The notes below the pieces were generated by a model. The model searched no databases, had not been told where the DNA came from, and saw only the letters and a program-made list of their open reading frames with translations. 44,670 bases of DNA, from contig JAMOOP010000061.1 of NCBI GenBank assembly GCA_027065385.1, positions 1-44,670 of the forward strand, read 5' to 3'. This DNA is from Campylobacteraceae bacterium (GTDB lineage: Bacteria; Campylobacterota; Campylobacteria; Campylobacterales; Sulfurovaceae). Positions 7,962-17,625 of this stretch are shown here, piece by piece; the stretch's first letter is position 1; every line of letters begins with the position of its first letter. The translations under genes and the position numbers were made by a program.

Positions 7962-9626
7962 TTATTTTTTAAGTTGTGCTTTAAATACATCACCAAGAGT
8001 CATACTATCATCTTGTTCTTTATTTAGTTGCTCTAACGCTTCTCTCTCTTCTTGTCTCTCTAATCTTCTAACAGATACTCTAATTCTATCATTTTTAGCA
8101 TCAAGGAAAGAGATAACAGCTCTAATAGTTTGACCTTTTTCAATCTCATCAACTTTTAAAGGTCCTAGGTCATCAAGTCTTAATAGTGCATCAACACCAT
8201 TTTCTAAAGAGATAAAGATACCAAAATCTTTTTTATCTTTTACTTTACCTTCAACAATATCACCATTTTTATGTTTTTTAGCAAAAGCAGTAATAGGAGA
8301 CTCTTCTAATGCTTTTTTACTAAGTGATACTTTACCATTCTCTCTATCTATTTTAATGATTTTAACTTCAACTTCATCACCTTTTTTAAGACTATTTTTA
8401 GCATTTTTAGACTTATCCCAAGATATTTCTTGATTATGAAGAAGACCCTCAACAGCACCAATTTTAACAAATGCACCAAAATCAGTAATAGATGATACAG
8501 TTCCTTTAATAACATCTCCTACTCTATTTGCTGATGCAAACTGGTCTATTGGTTTAGGAAGAAGTGTTTTTCTACTAACTCTAAGTCTTCTTTGAGCTTT
8601 ATCAATCTCAATAATCTCAACATCTATTTTTTGATTAATCTCAATATAATCTTTAGGGTGTTTTACATTTTTATCCCAAGAGATTTCAGATACATGTAAA
8701 AAGGCTTCAAGGTCTTCTCCAAGGTCAACAAATGCTCCATAAGGTTCAATATTTGATACAGTTACAGTTACAGTATCCCCTGCTCTTAAAGTGTTGTCAA
8801 TATCTTTCCATGGGTCAATAGTTGCATCTTTAATAGATAGTGATAGGTGTCTCTTTTTCTTATCATAATCAATAGCAATTACATTAACTTCATCACCCTC
8901 TTTGTAATATTTTGAAGGGTTAACAGGACCTTTATGAGAGATTTGAGAGTAGTGAACTAAACCGTCCATTCCACCAACATCTACAAACATACCATAAGAT
9001 GTAATTTTTTTAATAACTCCTAGAACTACAGCTCTATTTTCTAATAATTTATCAACAATCTCTTGTGTTTCAGCCTTTTCTCTTTCAATTAGCTCTTTTC
9101 TTGAAACTACAACACTACCTTTCTCTTTATCAACTTTTACAATAAGAGCTTTTACTTTTTTACCAATAGGGTTGATTTTATGTGAAATATAAGATAAAGT
9201 TCTTGGCATAAAGAACTCTAAACCTGATACATCTACAACAAATCCACCCTTATTTTTCTTAGTAATTATACCCTCAATTACATACTCTTCTTCATCATCA
9301 TACTCTTCAATAAATTCAGCTAAAGCTGCTCTTTTTTCTGCTAATTCGTAAGATATATTTGGTCTTTCACCTCTAAATCCAGTAATAACTACAGGAATAG
9401 TCTCACCCACCTCAAACATAATATCACCATCTTCATCTCTGATTTGGTCAAGAGACATAAACGCTTCGTTTTTTCTACCTACATCAACAACAACTTGATT
9501 ATCATCTTCATCTATTCTTACAATAACACCATTAACTAAATCACTACTTGAATCTGATTTTTTAAACGACTCCTCGAGCATCGCTCCAAAATCTACATCT
9601 TCTACTTCGATATCTTCGAATTTCAT
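7962..9626 (-). CDS. rpsA: 30S ribosomal protein S1
   Basis: 554 residues with six S1 (OB-fold) RNA-binding repeats starting near residues 32, 113, 200, 285, 372 and 458. The later repeats carry the standard G-x-F-V-x-V/L-G signature (YGMFVDVGG, YGAFVDLG, FGAFVKIG, FGIFISLENG). S1 binds mRNA leaders and helps the 30S subunit start translation. The N-terminus is acidic. The start is an ATG with an AAGGAT ribosome site about 10 bases upstream and its own -10 box at 9662-9667. serA follows after 14 bp; ispH and the pheS operon lie upstream in the same direction, the order I recall from Campylobacter. Confidence 0.95.
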   Translation of the reverse strand: MKFEDIEVEDVDFGAMLEESFKKSDSSSDLVNGVIVRIDEDDNQVVVDVGRKNEAFMSLDQIRDEDGDIMFEVGETIPVVITGFRGERPNISYELAEKRAALAEFIEEYDDEEEYVIEGIITKKNKGGFVVDVSGLEFFMPRTLSYISHKINPIGKKVKALIVKVDKEKGSVVVSRKELIEREKAETQEIVDKLLENRAVVLGVIKKITSYGMFVDVGGMDGLVHYSQISHKGPVNPSKYYKEGDEVNVIAIDYDKKKRHLSLSIKDATIDPWKDIDNTLRAGDTVTVTVSNIEPYGAFVDLGEDLEAFLHVSEISWDKNVKHPKDYIEINQKIDVEIIEIDKAQRRLRVSRKTLLPKPIDQFASANRVGDVIKGTVSSITDFGAFVKIGAVEGLLHNQEISWDKSKNAKNSLKKGDEVEVKIIKIDRENGKVSLSKKALEESPITAFAKKHKNGDIVEGKVKDKKDFGIFISLENGVDALLRLDDLGPLKVDEIEKGQTIRAVISFLDAKNDRIRVSVRRLERQEEREALEQLNKEQDDSMTLGDVFKAQLKK

Positions 9627-9661
9627 ACTTACTAATCCTTGCCTAGCCTAATTTTGGGCTA

Positions 9662-9667
9662 ATTATA
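9662..9667 (-). promoter_or_regulatory. -10 box for rpsA
   Basis: The minus strand reads TATAAT here (ATTATA on plus), 35 bases upstream of the rpsA start, preceded by an A/T-rich run. No -35 box is evident. Confidence 0.6.
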
Positions 9668-9710
9668 CAATATTTTTTTTAATGCGAAATGAAAAGATAT
9701 AGATTAATAA

Positions 9711-10541
9711 CTATTTTATCTCTTTAATACGATTGATAACATTTTGCACTATCCAATCAGGAGTTGAAGCCCCAGCCGATATTCCACAAAGCTTTTTATT
9801 TTTAAACCACTCCTCCTTTAGTTCACTCTCATTCTCTATTAAATAGCTATCTTTACACCCTCTACTTGCTATACTATGAAGCTGTTTTGTATTTGATGAA
9901 TGTTTTCCACCAATTACTATCATAACATCAGCCTTTTTTGCTAAATCTGCTGCTGCATCTTGATTTTCAAAAGTGGCGTTACATATAGTATTAAATACTC
10001 TAACCTCTTTATGTTCTAAAATTAACGCATTGACTATTTTTAAAAAATCTTCAGGCTTTCTAGTAGTTTGAGCTACAACTGCTACTTTACTTCTTAAAGG
10101 TAATTCTTCTAACTCTTTTTCATCTAAAACAATAAATGCCTCTTCTCCATCTGCATAACTTACTACTCCTTTTATTTCAGGGTGATTTTTATCTCCAAAT
10201 ATAACAACAGAGTAACCGTTGCTACTCATCTTCTCTACTATCTGTTGAGGTTTAGTAACATAAGGACAAGTTGCATCTATTACTCTATTGTCTTGTTCTT
10301 TTAAAACTTTTAACTCATCTTTTGGTATTCCATGAGTTCTAATTACAACAGTATCATTTTTCTTAACATCACTAAGTCCCTCTGCTAGACCTATATTAAA
10401 CCCCTCTTTTAAACGATTAATCTCATCTTTATTATGAATAAGAGGACCATAAGTTAGACTATTTTCATGTTTTTGGGCTATATCAATAGCTCTTTTTACA
10501 CCATAACAAAACCCATAACTTGATGCTAGTTGTATTTTCAT
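9711..10541 (-). CDS. ispH: 4-hydroxy-3-methylbut-2-enyl diphosphate reductase
   Basis: 276 residues, the usual short form. It performs the last step of the MEP isoprenoid pathway, reducing HMBPP to IPP and DMAPP with a 4Fe-4S cluster. The three cluster cysteines are in place: FCYGVKRA (Cys12), [10 protein letters not shown] (about 96) and ICNATFENQ (about 187). The family's catalytic-pocket motifs THGIPKDE and SGASTPDW (about 257-264) are also visible. Its start overlaps the aroA stop by 4 bp (ATGA), so it is the last gene of the pheS-pheT-aroA-ispH operon. It supplies precursors for the undecaprenyl lipid made by UppS, encoded farther right. Confidence 0.95.
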   Translation of the reverse strand: MKIQLASSYGFCYGVKRAIDIAQKHENSLTYGPLIHNKDEINRLKEGFNIGLAEGLSDVKKNDTVVIRTHGIPKDELKVLKEQDNRVIDATCPYVTKPQQIVEKMSSNGYSVVIFGDKNHPEIKGVVSYADGEEAFIVLDEKELEELPLRSKVAVVAQTTRKPEDFLKIVNALILEHKEVRVFNTICNATFENQDAAADLAKKADVMIVIGGKHSSNTKQLHSIASRGCKDSYLIENESELKEEWFKNKKLCGISAGASTPDWIVQNVINRIKEIK

Positions 10542-11827
10542 TTTTTTATCTCCGTAATCTCTTCTAAAATATCAAAAAAGTTTGGAAAAGAGGTATCAAT
10601 ACATGCTGTATCTTCTACTTTTATACCACAAAGAACACCTGCTATTGCAAAGCTCATAGCTACTCTATGGTCTCCATAACTATTAACTGTAGCCTCTTTA
10701 AACTCTCCTCCAATAATCTCATATCCATCTTTTAGCTCAGTTGTCTCTATACCACATCTATTTAAACCATCTAAAACGGTAGATATTCTATCACTCTCTT
10801 TAACTCTTAACTCTTTAGCATTTTTTACAATACTTTTTCCATTAGTCACAGCCATAGCAATAGAAAGAGCTGGTAATTCATCTATAAGCCAAGCTATATT
10901 TTTTTTAACTGTTATAGCTTTTAATTTTCCACTATATTTAATAGATATATCTCCAATTGGTTCATAGATATTCTCTTTTTCTATAAACTCTATATTAGCA
11001 CCCATCTCTTTTAAAACATTATAGGCTTCTACTCTTGTAGGATTTAGAGTTACATCTTTAATTATAACACTACTATTAGGCATAATAGAGGCTAAAACAG
11101 CAAAGAAAAATCCACTAGATGGGTCAGCAGGTACTTTTATATTAAGAGGGTCAAGTGGTTTTTTTAAAGGTTGTATCTCTAACCAACCATTATCAAGTCT
11201 TGTAATTTTTGCACCCATTCCTCTTAACATTCGCTCTGTATGGTCTCTTGATAATAAATTTTCTCTATAATAACTTTTACTATAAGCTCTAAGTCCTGCT
11301 AAAATAAGAGCTGATTTAACTTGTGCTGAATCAATAGCAGAGTTATATCTAAAGGGTTTTAGTTTTCCACCACGAATAGCTAAAGGTGCTAGATTTCCAT
11401 GCTCTCTACCATCTATCTTTGTTCCAATATCTCTTAATGGATTAACAACTCTACTCATTGGTCTGCTTCTTAAATATTTATCACCTGTTAAGATAAATAG
11501 ACCATTAACACCTGCTAATAGTCCTGCATATAGACGCATTCCTGTTCCTGCATTACCACAATCTAAAATATTATCAGGCTCTTTTAACTCTTTTGGAGGA
11601 GTAATTTCTATATCTCCACCATCTCTTTTAATCTTAGCTCCTAACTGCTCGGCTATAGATAAAGATGCAAGGGTGTCTTCACCTAAAAGAAAGTTTTTAA
11701 TAGTAGAAGTTCTATCACTTAAAAGAGAGAACATTGCACATCTATGTGATATAGATTTATCAGGTGCAATGGTTTTACATACTAAATTAAAAGATTTAGA
11801 CTGTTTAGATATATAAGCTACTCTCAT
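10538..11827 (-). CDS. aroA: 3-phosphoshikimate 1-carboxyvinyltransferase (EPSP synthase)
   Basis: 429 residues, full length. It joins phosphoenolpyruvate to shikimate-3-phosphate in the shikimate pathway. Motifs: [14 protein letters not shown] (about 23-36, Lys and Ser of the substrate site), [15 protein letters not shown] (about 88-102), [28 protein letters not shown] and [14 protein letters not shown] near the C-terminus. The motif around GNAGTGMR keeps the small Gly/Ala residues typical of the standard enzyme class. It overlaps pheT upstream and ispH downstream by 4 bp each (ATGA), a tightly coupled operon. Grouping with pheST links aromatic amino acid supply to phenylalanine charging. 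Confidence 0.95.
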   Translation of the reverse strand: MRVAYISKQSKSFNLVCKTIAPDKSISHRCAMFSLLSDRTSTIKNFLLGEDTLASLSIAEQLGAKIKRDGGDIEITPPKELKEPDNILDCGNAGTGMRLYAGLLAGVNGLFILTGDKYLRSRPMSRVVNPLRDIGTKIDGREHGNLAPLAIRGGKLKPFRYNSAIDSAQVKSALILAGLRAYSKSYYRENLLSRDHTERMLRGMGAKITRLDNGWLEIQPLKKPLDPLNIKVPADPSSGFFFAVLASIMPNSSVIIKDVTLNPTRVEAYNVLKEMGANIEFIEKENIYEPIGDISIKYSGKLKAITVKKNIAWLIDELPALSIAMAVTNGKSIVKNAKELRVKESDRISTVLDGLNRCGIETTELKDGYEIIGGEFKEATVNSYGDHRVAMSFAIAGVLCGIKVEDTACIDTSFPNFFDILEEITEIKK

Positions 11828-14157
11828 CTTAGTGTTGCACCATACTGCTTTTTTAAAGTTTCGACTATTTCAAATACACTCTCTTCTATATCTTTATCCT
11901 CTAGCGTTCTTTCCATTGATTGAATAAATAGACGAATAGTTAAACTTTTTTGATTTTCTAGCGTTTCATCTTCATATATATCTATAGGATAGAACTTTTT
12001 AAGCAGAGGAAGTTCTAATAGTTTAATAGCAGTAGCCACTTGATTATATGGTAAGTTTTTATCTAGTACTAAACTTAAATCCTTATATACACCTTGAAAT
12101 TTAGAGATAGAAGATGCATTAATATGTTTAGGCAAAAGTGCATTAAATGAAATTTCTGCAATAAATGTTTCAGGTAAACCAAAATCTTCTGCTACAGTTG
12201 GGTGTAATTTTGATATAAATCCACAAACCTCATTATCTATAATAATATCAGCAGATTGGTATGGGTGAACTAGACTATTCTGTTCTGTTCCTGCTCTTAA
12301 ATCAAAATCTCCTATAATAGATGATAGTTTTCTAGTAAATATCTCAAAATCTATATTTTTAGGTTTTCCACTATTAATTACACTCTCTTTTTCTCGTTGA
12401 CCTGAAAATACAAGAGAAAATACCTCTCTCTCTTTTCGTTCTCTATTAAAAATAGTTCCAATCTCAAATAGTGCAATAGACTTTTTAGAGTAGCTTATAT
12501 TTCTTTTTACCGCATTTAAAAGATTAATAAGTATAGTAGTTCTTAAAGTATTTAAATCTTCAGTAATAGGATTTATAATATCTAACTCCTCTTTTATAGT
12601 TGGAAAGTTATACTTTTCTAAAAGAGACTTATCTGTAAAGGCATAAGAGATTGACTCAAAAAAAGATGCTGATATGGCTCTTTCTCTTAAAGCTTTTTTT
12701 ACATAATAGCTCTTAACTGTACTATTTATTCTTTGAACTTCTATAAATTTAAGAGGCTTATTTTCTATATTATTAATTCCTATAATACGAACTATCTCTT
12801 CTGTTATATCTTGAATATTCTCTATATCGTGTCTAAATTGAGGTACCATAACACCAAAAGCATCTTCTGCTGAACTATGAACTCTAAACCCTAAAGCTGT
12901 TAATATATTTAAAATATCTGATTTTTCAATATCTTTACCAATAAGTTCTGAAACCTCTTTATCATTTACTGTAATAATTTTAGGTTCAATATCCTCTTCT
13001 ATAGATAAGTATCCATCAAAAAAGTTACACTTATTATAACTCTCTAGTAGATATGTTAAATATTTTATACCCATAAATAGGTCGGGCTCACTACCTCTTG
13101 ATGTATTATAATAAAGCTCATCAGTATCTAAATTTTTACTTGATACTGCATTAATTAAAATATTAGGTTCAATATAACTTGCTTCAAATAATACTTTAGT
13201 TGAATTACTATCTGCTATAGAGTCACTATTTTGAGAAACACCTAATATAGAGGAGTCTATACCATCTATTTGAATAGTTGTAATATTATCTCTACTTAAA
13301 ACTGTAATTGTTATCTTATCCTCTTCATTTGTTAACATATTACTAGCATTATAAGCTCTAATAATTACACCTGTTGTATGAGTTGTATATTTTATTAAAT
13401 TTGCTAAATCATCATCTTGTAATTGCTCTATAAAAGATAATCTAAGTGAGGTTATAAACGATGTTTTAATAGACTCTATATCAGCTAAAGTGTATCTTAA
13501 AGAGCCATTTATAACTCCTGTGGTTTTAAGTTCAGCTACTCTTGCTAATCCAATTTTTACTATATCACTACTCTCATACTCTAAACTATTTAGTGGAATA
13601 TCAAGCCCAGCACTTAAATCTCTTGCTACTCCATATATGCTTAAACAGTCACCTCTATTTGCAGTTAACTCTAGCTCTATAACAGTATCGGCTACTTTTG
13701 GATAATCATTAAGATCTTTTCCTACAATAAGTTTACCTATACTATCATCAAGTATCATAATACCACTACCCATATCTGGTAGTCCAAGCTCTGAAGCAGA
13801 ACATACCATACCGTTACTATCAACACCACGAAGTTTAGTAGGTTTTATCTCAAAATTTTCTCCAAGTTTTGTACCAATTGTAGCTACTGCTACAAATTCA
13901 GCATCTACCACATTGGAAGCTCCACAAACAATCTGCTCCACACTACTTCCTATATCAATCTGACAAAGGCTTAGTTTATCAGCATCTGGGTGTTTTTGGC
14001 ATGAGATAATTTTTCCAATAACTACCCCTTTAGGAATATTATAAGTTTTTATATTATCAACTTCTAATCCAATACTATTAAAAGTCTCATATAACTTCTC
14101 ATTACTTACTCCACTTATATCTATAAAATTATTTAACCAAGTTCTAGTAATTATCAT
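11824..14157 (-). CDS. pheT: Phenylalanyl-tRNA synthetase beta subunit
   Basis: 777 residues, near the usual 780-800. It forms the alpha2-beta2 enzyme with PheS. Domains in order: EMAP-type tRNA-binding domain (about 39-150, with [14 protein letters not shown] and [11 protein letters not shown] after it), the B3/B4 region (about 205-370), B5 domain (about 390-465), catalytic-like core (about 480-670) and C-terminal ferredoxin-fold anticodon-binding domain (about 690-777, [13 protein letters not shown]). The B3/B4 editing region is hard to align: the conserved stretch resembling NNVVDVTNYV is not seen, so tyrosine proofreading may be weak or absent. It overlaps pheS and aroA by 4 bp each. Confidence 0.93.
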   Translation of the reverse strand: MIITRTWLNNFIDISGVSNEKLYETFNSIGLEVDNIKTYNIPKGVVIGKIISCQKHPDADKLSLCQIDIGSSVEQIVCGASNVVDAEFVAVATIGTKLGENFEIKPTKLRGVDSNGMVCSASELGLPDMGSGIMILDDSIGKLIVGKDLNDYPKVADTVIELELTANRGDCLSIYGVARDLSAGLDIPLNSLEYESSDIVKIGLARVAELKTTGVINGSLRYTLADIESIKTSFITSLRLSFIEQLQDDDLANLIKYTTHTTGVIIRAYNASNMLTNEEDKITITVLSRDNITTIQIDGIDSSILGVSQNSDSIADSNSTKVLFEASYIEPNILINAVSSKNLDTDELYYNTSRGSEPDLFMGIKYLTYLLESYNKCNFFDGYLSIEEDIEPKIITVNDKEVSELIGKDIEKSDILNILTALGFRVHSSAEDAFGVMVPQFRHDIENIQDITEEIVRIIGINNIENKPLKFIEVQRINSTVKSYYVKKALRERAISASFFESISYAFTDKSLLEKYNFPTIKEELDIINPITEDLNTLRTTILINLLNAVKRNISYSKKSIALFEIGTIFNRERKEREVFSLVFSGQREKESVINSGKPKNIDFEIFTRKLSSIIGDFDLRAGTEQNSLVHPYQSADIIIDNEVCGFISKLHPTVAEDFGLPETFIAEISFNALLPKHINASSISKFQGVYKDLSLVLDKNLPYNQVATAIKLLELPLLKKFYPIDIYEDETLENQKSLTIRLFIQSMERTLEDKDIEESVFEIVETLKKQYGATLR

Positions 14158-15146
14158 CTAAATTGCTCCAAAAGTCTTGTATCTCCTTCAAATAGCATTC
14201 TAAGGTCAGGGATTTTATGTAGTAGCATTGCAAATCTCTCAACACCAAGTCCAAAGGCGTAACCACTAACATTTTTATATTCAACTGCATCAAATACATT
14301 AGGGTCAACAATGCCACAACCTAACACCTCTAACCAACCAGTATGTGAACATACTCTACACCCGTCACCTTTACAGAATATACAAGATATATCAACTTCA
14401 GCAGATGGTTCGGTAAATGGGAAAAAGCTTGGTCTAAATCTAACCTCAACATCACCAAACATATAATGTAAAAAATCAGAGAGTATAGACTTTAAATTAG
14501 CAAAGCTAACTTCACCTTTCTCTTGAACAACTAACCCCTCTACTTGATGAAACATAGGTGTATGGGTTAAATCGTAATCTTTTCTAAATACAGCACCAGG
14601 TGCTATCATTCTAATAGGTGGTTTTGTTTTTAACATTGTTCTAATCTGAACAGGTGAAGTGTGAGTTCTTAAAACTCTTCCATCTTTACAAAAGAATGTA
14701 TCTTGCATATCTCTTGCTGGGTGATTTTTAGGCAGATTTAGAGCTTCAAAGTTATGGAAATCATCTTCTATTTTTGGTCCATCTTCTACAGAGAAGTTTA
14801 GAGCTACAAAGTAGTCAATAATCTTATCCATAGTCTCCATTACAGGGTGTAATGCCCCTTTACTCTCTAAATTGCTATATAAAGAGACATCAATAGTTTC
14901 AGCTTTTAATAGTCTCTCTATCTCCTCTTTTTTTAAAGTTTCATAAATCTCATCATACAGTTTTTGTAGATAAGCCTTTTCTTTATTTAGCCCCTCTGCA
15001 AAGGCTTTTTTTTCTTTATTTGGTACATCTTTAAGTTGAGCAAATTTTTTAGCTATTACCCCTTTTTTACCAAAAAGTTCAATACGAATTTTTTCTAACT
15101 CTTCAAGCGAATTCGCTCCTGATATTTTATCTTCTAACTCTTTCAA
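14154..15146 (-). CDS. pheS: Phenylalanyl-tRNA synthetase alpha subunit
   Basis: 330 residues, full length. It is the catalytic class II subunit that charges tRNA-Phe. An N-terminal coiled-coil arm (about 1-85) binds tRNA. Class II motif 2 is visible as [19 protein letters not shown] (about 187-205) and motif 3 as [18 protein letters not shown] (about 297-314). The loop [17 protein letters not shown] matches the cysteine-bearing hairpin of the family. The start is a TTG codon at 15146, supported by an AGAGG ribosome site seven bases upstream and by the expected N-terminal length; no better ATG is near. First gene of the operon with pheT, aroA and ispH. Confidence 0.95.
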   Translation of the reverse strand: MKELEDKISGANSLEELEKIRIELFGKKGVIAKKFAQLKDVPNKEKKAFAEGLNKEKAYLQKLYDEIYETLKKEEIERLLKAETIDVSLYSNLESKGALHPVMETMDKIIDYFVALNFSVEDGPKIEDDFHNFEALNLPKNHPARDMQDTFFCKDGRVLRTHTSPVQIRTMLKTKPPIRMIAPGAVFRKDYDLTHTPMFHQVEGLVVQEKGEVSFANLKSILSDFLHYMFGDVEVRFRPSFFPFTEPSAEVDISCIFCKGDGCRVCSHTGWLEVLGCGIVDPNVFDAVEYKNVSGYAFGLGVERFAMLLHKIPDLRMLFEGDTRLLEQFR

Positions 15147-15166
15147 AATAACCTCTATTCAATTAT

Positions 15167-15172
15167 CTTATA
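15167..15172 (-). promoter_or_regulatory. Probable -10 box for the pheS operon
   Basis: The minus strand reads TATAAG here, 20 bases upstream of the TTG start. It lies back-to-back with the hinT promoter in the 109-bp divergent gap. Confidence 0.45.
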
Positions 15173-15221
15173 TTTTGTGAGATTTTATCCAAAATATACT
15201 AAATAGTGAGATTGAATGTGC

Positions 15222-15227
15222 TATAAT
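15222..15227 (+). promoter_or_regulatory. Extended -10 promoter for hinT
   Basis: TGCTATAAT (TG at 15219-15220, TATAAT at 15222-15227) is an extended -10 element 28 bases before the hinT ATG. An AAGGA ribosome site follows at 15245-15249. Confidence 0.7.
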
Positions 15228-15255
15228 CTTTCTATTTTTTAACCAAGGATAGATA

Positions 15256-15609
15256 ATGTGTATTTTTTGTAAAATAGTAAATAAAGAAATTCCAAGCAAT
15301 AAAGTTTTAGAGAATGATGAGTTTATGGCTTTTCATGACCTATATCCAATAGCTCCAATTCATATCTTAATTATTCCTAAAAAGCATATAGATAACTTTC
15401 AAGTAACCCCTTCTGATATTATGGCTAAAATGACCCCATTTATTCAAGAAGTCGCAAAAACTTTAGGTCTTGATAAGAGTGGATATAGACTTATTACAAA
15501 TAATGGAGAAGATGGAGGACAAGAGATAAAACACCTACATTTTCATTTAGTAGGTGGTGCAAAACTAAAATTCCCTCCACTTCATGAAGATAGTAAAAAG
15601 AGTATTTAA
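15256..15609 (+). CDS. hinT: HIT-family nucleotide hydrolase (HinT type)
   Basis: 117 residues, typical of the HINT branch of histidine-triad proteins, which hydrolyse purine nucleoside phosphoramidates such as AMP-lysine. The signature HLHFHLVGG (about 97-105, H-x-H-x-H) is complete and the N-terminal CIFCKIVNKEIPS is standard. Some bacterial members carry Cys residues at the N-terminal C-x-x-C, as here. It is a single-gene transcript, divergent from pheS, the same arrangement I recall in Campylobacter. A hairpin terminator begins three bases after its stop. Confidence 0.93.
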   Translation: MCIFCKIVNKEIPSNKVLENDEFMAFHDLYPIAPIHILIIPKKHIDNFQVTPSDIMAKMTPFIQEVAKTLGLDKSGYRLITNNGEDGGQEIKHLHFHLVGGAKLKFPPLHEDSKKSI

Positions 15610-15611
15610 GA

Positions 15612-15632
15612 AAAGAGGTTTTTAACCTCTTT
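15612..15632. terminator. Bidirectional terminator between hinT and the FTR-rhodanese gene
   Basis: AAAGAGGTT (15612-15620), loop TTT, AACCTCTTT (15624-15632). The stem ends in T on the plus strand and in TT after the stem on the minus strand. It overlaps the stop codon of the convergent minus-strand gene. Confidence 0.75.
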
Positions 15633-16359
15633 GAATATCTCCACTATAGCTAATAATTCCATATTGTAAATTTCCAATTTGTTTAAATCCTAATGATTTC
15701 ATAGCATATTGAACTTGATAACTTCTACTTCCTGTATGACAATATACAATTACAGCTTTACTCTTTTTATCATTATGATTTTCAATTTCAGCATAAAATT
15801 GAGAAGTTGGAACAAGTGCATCAGTTCCTACAATATGACCCATTTTAAACTCCATTAACTCTCTTACATCAAGAAGAGTAAAATCAATCATTTTTAACTC
15901 TCTAGCTTCAAGAAGAGCCTCTAACTCATCACCATCTAACTGCTCTTTTTTAAGTAGTATTGTAGCCTCCTCAATACTTAATCCTCTTGAGTGCTGATGT
16001 ACTACCTCTTCTATTTTATCAATCTTTTTCTCTTTTTCTGCAAACTCTGGCGTACAAAAAATTCCACAATGACACTTTCCATCTTTTGGTATCTCTTTTT
16101 CTAAAGCAGGTTTACAAGGACAAATTCTATTATCTGCCTTTTTTTGCTCCTCTTTAGTCTCTCCAATTACCATAAAACATGGACAGTATCTTTTCCCATA
16201 CATGAGCTTATTTCTAGCAAGTCCCATAGCCACACCCTCATTTACATCATCTTGTGGGTGTTGAACAAAACCAAACTGTTTGTTTACTTTCTCTACAAAA
16301 CTCCATGTCTTTTCAAGCTCTGCTTGGAATTCTGGTGAATTCATATCTACTTGTTGCAT
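15622..16359 (-). CDS. Ferredoxin:thioredoxin reductase catalytic domain fused to a rhodanese domain
   Basis: 245 residues. The N-terminal part (about 1-105) carries the three cysteine pairs of the ferredoxin:thioredoxin reductase catalytic subunit: CPC at 59-61, CPC at 80-82 and CHC at 96-98, which in the family hold a 4Fe-4S cluster next to a redox disulfide. The spacings (18 and 13) are longer than the 16 and 8 of the plant enzyme. The C-terminal part (about 155-245) is a rhodanese domain with the active-site loop CHTGSRS (Cys207). The family would pass electrons from ferredoxin to a disulfide; the rhodanese would carry a persulfide. Joined, they suggest reduction or handling of protein-bound sulfane sulfur, which is inference. 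The linker (about 110-150) is charged and helical. Single gene with its own terminator. Confidence 0.85.
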   Translation of the reverse strand: MQQVDMNSPEFQAELEKTWSFVEKVNKQFGFVQHPQDDVNEGVAMGLARNKLMYGKRYCPCFMVIGETKEEQKKADNRICPCKPALEKEIPKDGKCHCGIFCTPEFAEKEKKIDKIEEVVHQHSRGLSIEEATILLKKEQLDGDELEALLEARELKMIDFTLLDVRELMEFKMGHIVGTDALVPTSQFYAEIENHNDKKSKAVIVYCHTGSRSYQVQYAMKSLGFKQIGNLQYGIISYSGDIQRG

Positions 16360-16385
16360 ATATTACCTTTTTAAAAAATTTTTGA

Positions 16386-16391
16386 ATTCTA
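16386..16391 (-). promoter_or_regulatory. Possible -10 box for the FTR-rhodanese gene
   Basis: The minus strand reads TAGAAT within AATATAGAATTC, 26 bases upstream of the ATG at 16359. An AAAAAGG ribosome site lies between. Weak evidence in an A/T-rich gap. Confidence 0.35.
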
Positions 16392-16413
16392 TATTAAAAT
16401 AATTAATAACAGA

Positions 16414-17625
16414 TTAATATCTACTCAATTTCTCTTTTAAAATAATTTTCCCAGCTTCAACTCCTGGTTGATTATATGTATCAACACCTAAAAGTTTACC
16501 AACTAGAGATGTTAAAAGCTCATAATAGTATATTAATTCTCCAATACTTTTAGCATTAACTTTAGATATAACTATCTCATCTACAGGTATATCTTTTTCA
16601 TTTAAAAGTGCCTCTATAATAGAGTCGCATTGCATATTAATAAGTTTATCAAATCTTATACCATGTAAACTATCTAACTCTTCTAAATATTTTAAAGTTA
16701 TATCTGGAATGGTTATTTTAGGGTTAAACTCTTTTAATTTTATAAAGGTGACACTCTTATCTCTTCTTCCCTCCATAATTAGTTGTAAAAATGAGTGTTG
16801 GTCTTTAGGCCCAATTAATCCAATAGGAGTAAGCCCCACATTTAAAATGGAGTTTTTTTGTACTTTTCCTAAACTCTCACCCCAAAGTTGTACAAACCAC
16901 TCTGTAAAGTACTTTAGGTTTTCAGAATATGCAAAAATAGTATTAATACTATATCTATCACAATTTTTAGCATAAAAAGAGGCTTTCTTTAAAAGAGTTG
17001 ATTGTAGTTTTTTACCTTTAAAAAAATCTCTATTTATTTTATCTGCTCCACTAAGTAACTCTTTAATATTAACTCCACTTAAAGCCAAAGGTAAGAGTCC
17101 AACAACTGATAAAACAGAAAATCTACCACCAACATTAGGAGGAAGATAGAAAACCTTTGAACCTAAATCTTGTGCAAATTTATCAAGTTTTGAGCCATTA
17201 TCTGTTATAAATGTATAGCTATTTTTTTCTGATTTTTGAGCAAAAATATATTTAAAAATAGATATTGTCTCAACCGTGCCACCTGATTTACTAATTACTA
17301 AAAAGTGAGTTTTATCTAAATCAACCTCATTTAATAGAGTAGATATATTAAGTGGGTCTGTACTCTCAAAAAAGAATAACTTTCTTTTTGGTTTTTTAAT
17401 AGGTTTTAAAAACTCATAAACAGCTTTAGCCCCAAGTGAACTTCCACCAATTCCTAAAACCATAATATTTTTTATATTTTTATCAAAATTATCTACAAAC
17501 TCTAAAATATTACTAGTATCTTGTTTTGGGAGATTATAGTAACCAATAGTTTTCTGTTCTAAAACAATTTTATCAAAAAGTGAATTATCTTTTTGGTCTA
17601 TATTAAAATATAATCTATTTTTCAC
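16414..17625 (-). CDS. pgi: Glucose-6-phosphate isomerase
   Basis: 403 residues, the short bacterial class found in Campylobacter rather than the 550-residue form. It interconverts glucose-6-phosphate and fructose-6-phosphate in the cytosol. Two SIS-type sugar-phosphate domains are seen: MVLGIGGSSLGAKAVYE and the phosphate-binding LVISKSGGTVET in the first, and the conserved GVEAGKIILKEKL near the C-terminus, with the catalytic region WGESLGK (about 243-249). It overlaps the upstream manB-like gene by 11 bp, so both are likely translated from one message. In this context it feeds fructose-6-phosphate to sugar-nucleotide synthesis as much as to glycolysis. Confidence 0.93.
   Translation of the reverse strand: MKNRLYFNIDQKDNSLFDKIVLEQKTIGYYNLPKQDTSNILEFVDNFDKNIKNIMVLGIGGSSLGAKAVYEFLKPIKKPKRKLFFFESTDPLNISTLLNEVDLDKTHFLVISKSGGTVETISIFKYIFAQKSEKNSYTFITDNGSKLDKFAQDLGSKVFYLPPNVGGRFSVLSVVGLLPLALSGVNIKELLSGADKINRDFFKGKKLQSTLLKKASFYAKNCDRYSINTIFAYSENLKYFTEWFVQLWGESLGKVQKNSILNVGLTPIGLIGPKDQHSFLQLIMEGRRDKSVTFIKLKEFNPKITIPDITLKYLEELDSLHGIRFDKLINMQCDSIIEALLNEKDIPVDEIVISKVNAKSIGELIYYYELLTSLVGKLLGVDTYNQPGVEAGKIILKEKLSRY

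Noticed and set aside
9644-9661. Hairpin TAGCC/GGCTA before rpsA as an S1 autoregulatory leader
   Set aside because: With the -10 box at 9662-9667 transcription would start inside the stem, so it would not form in the RNA.
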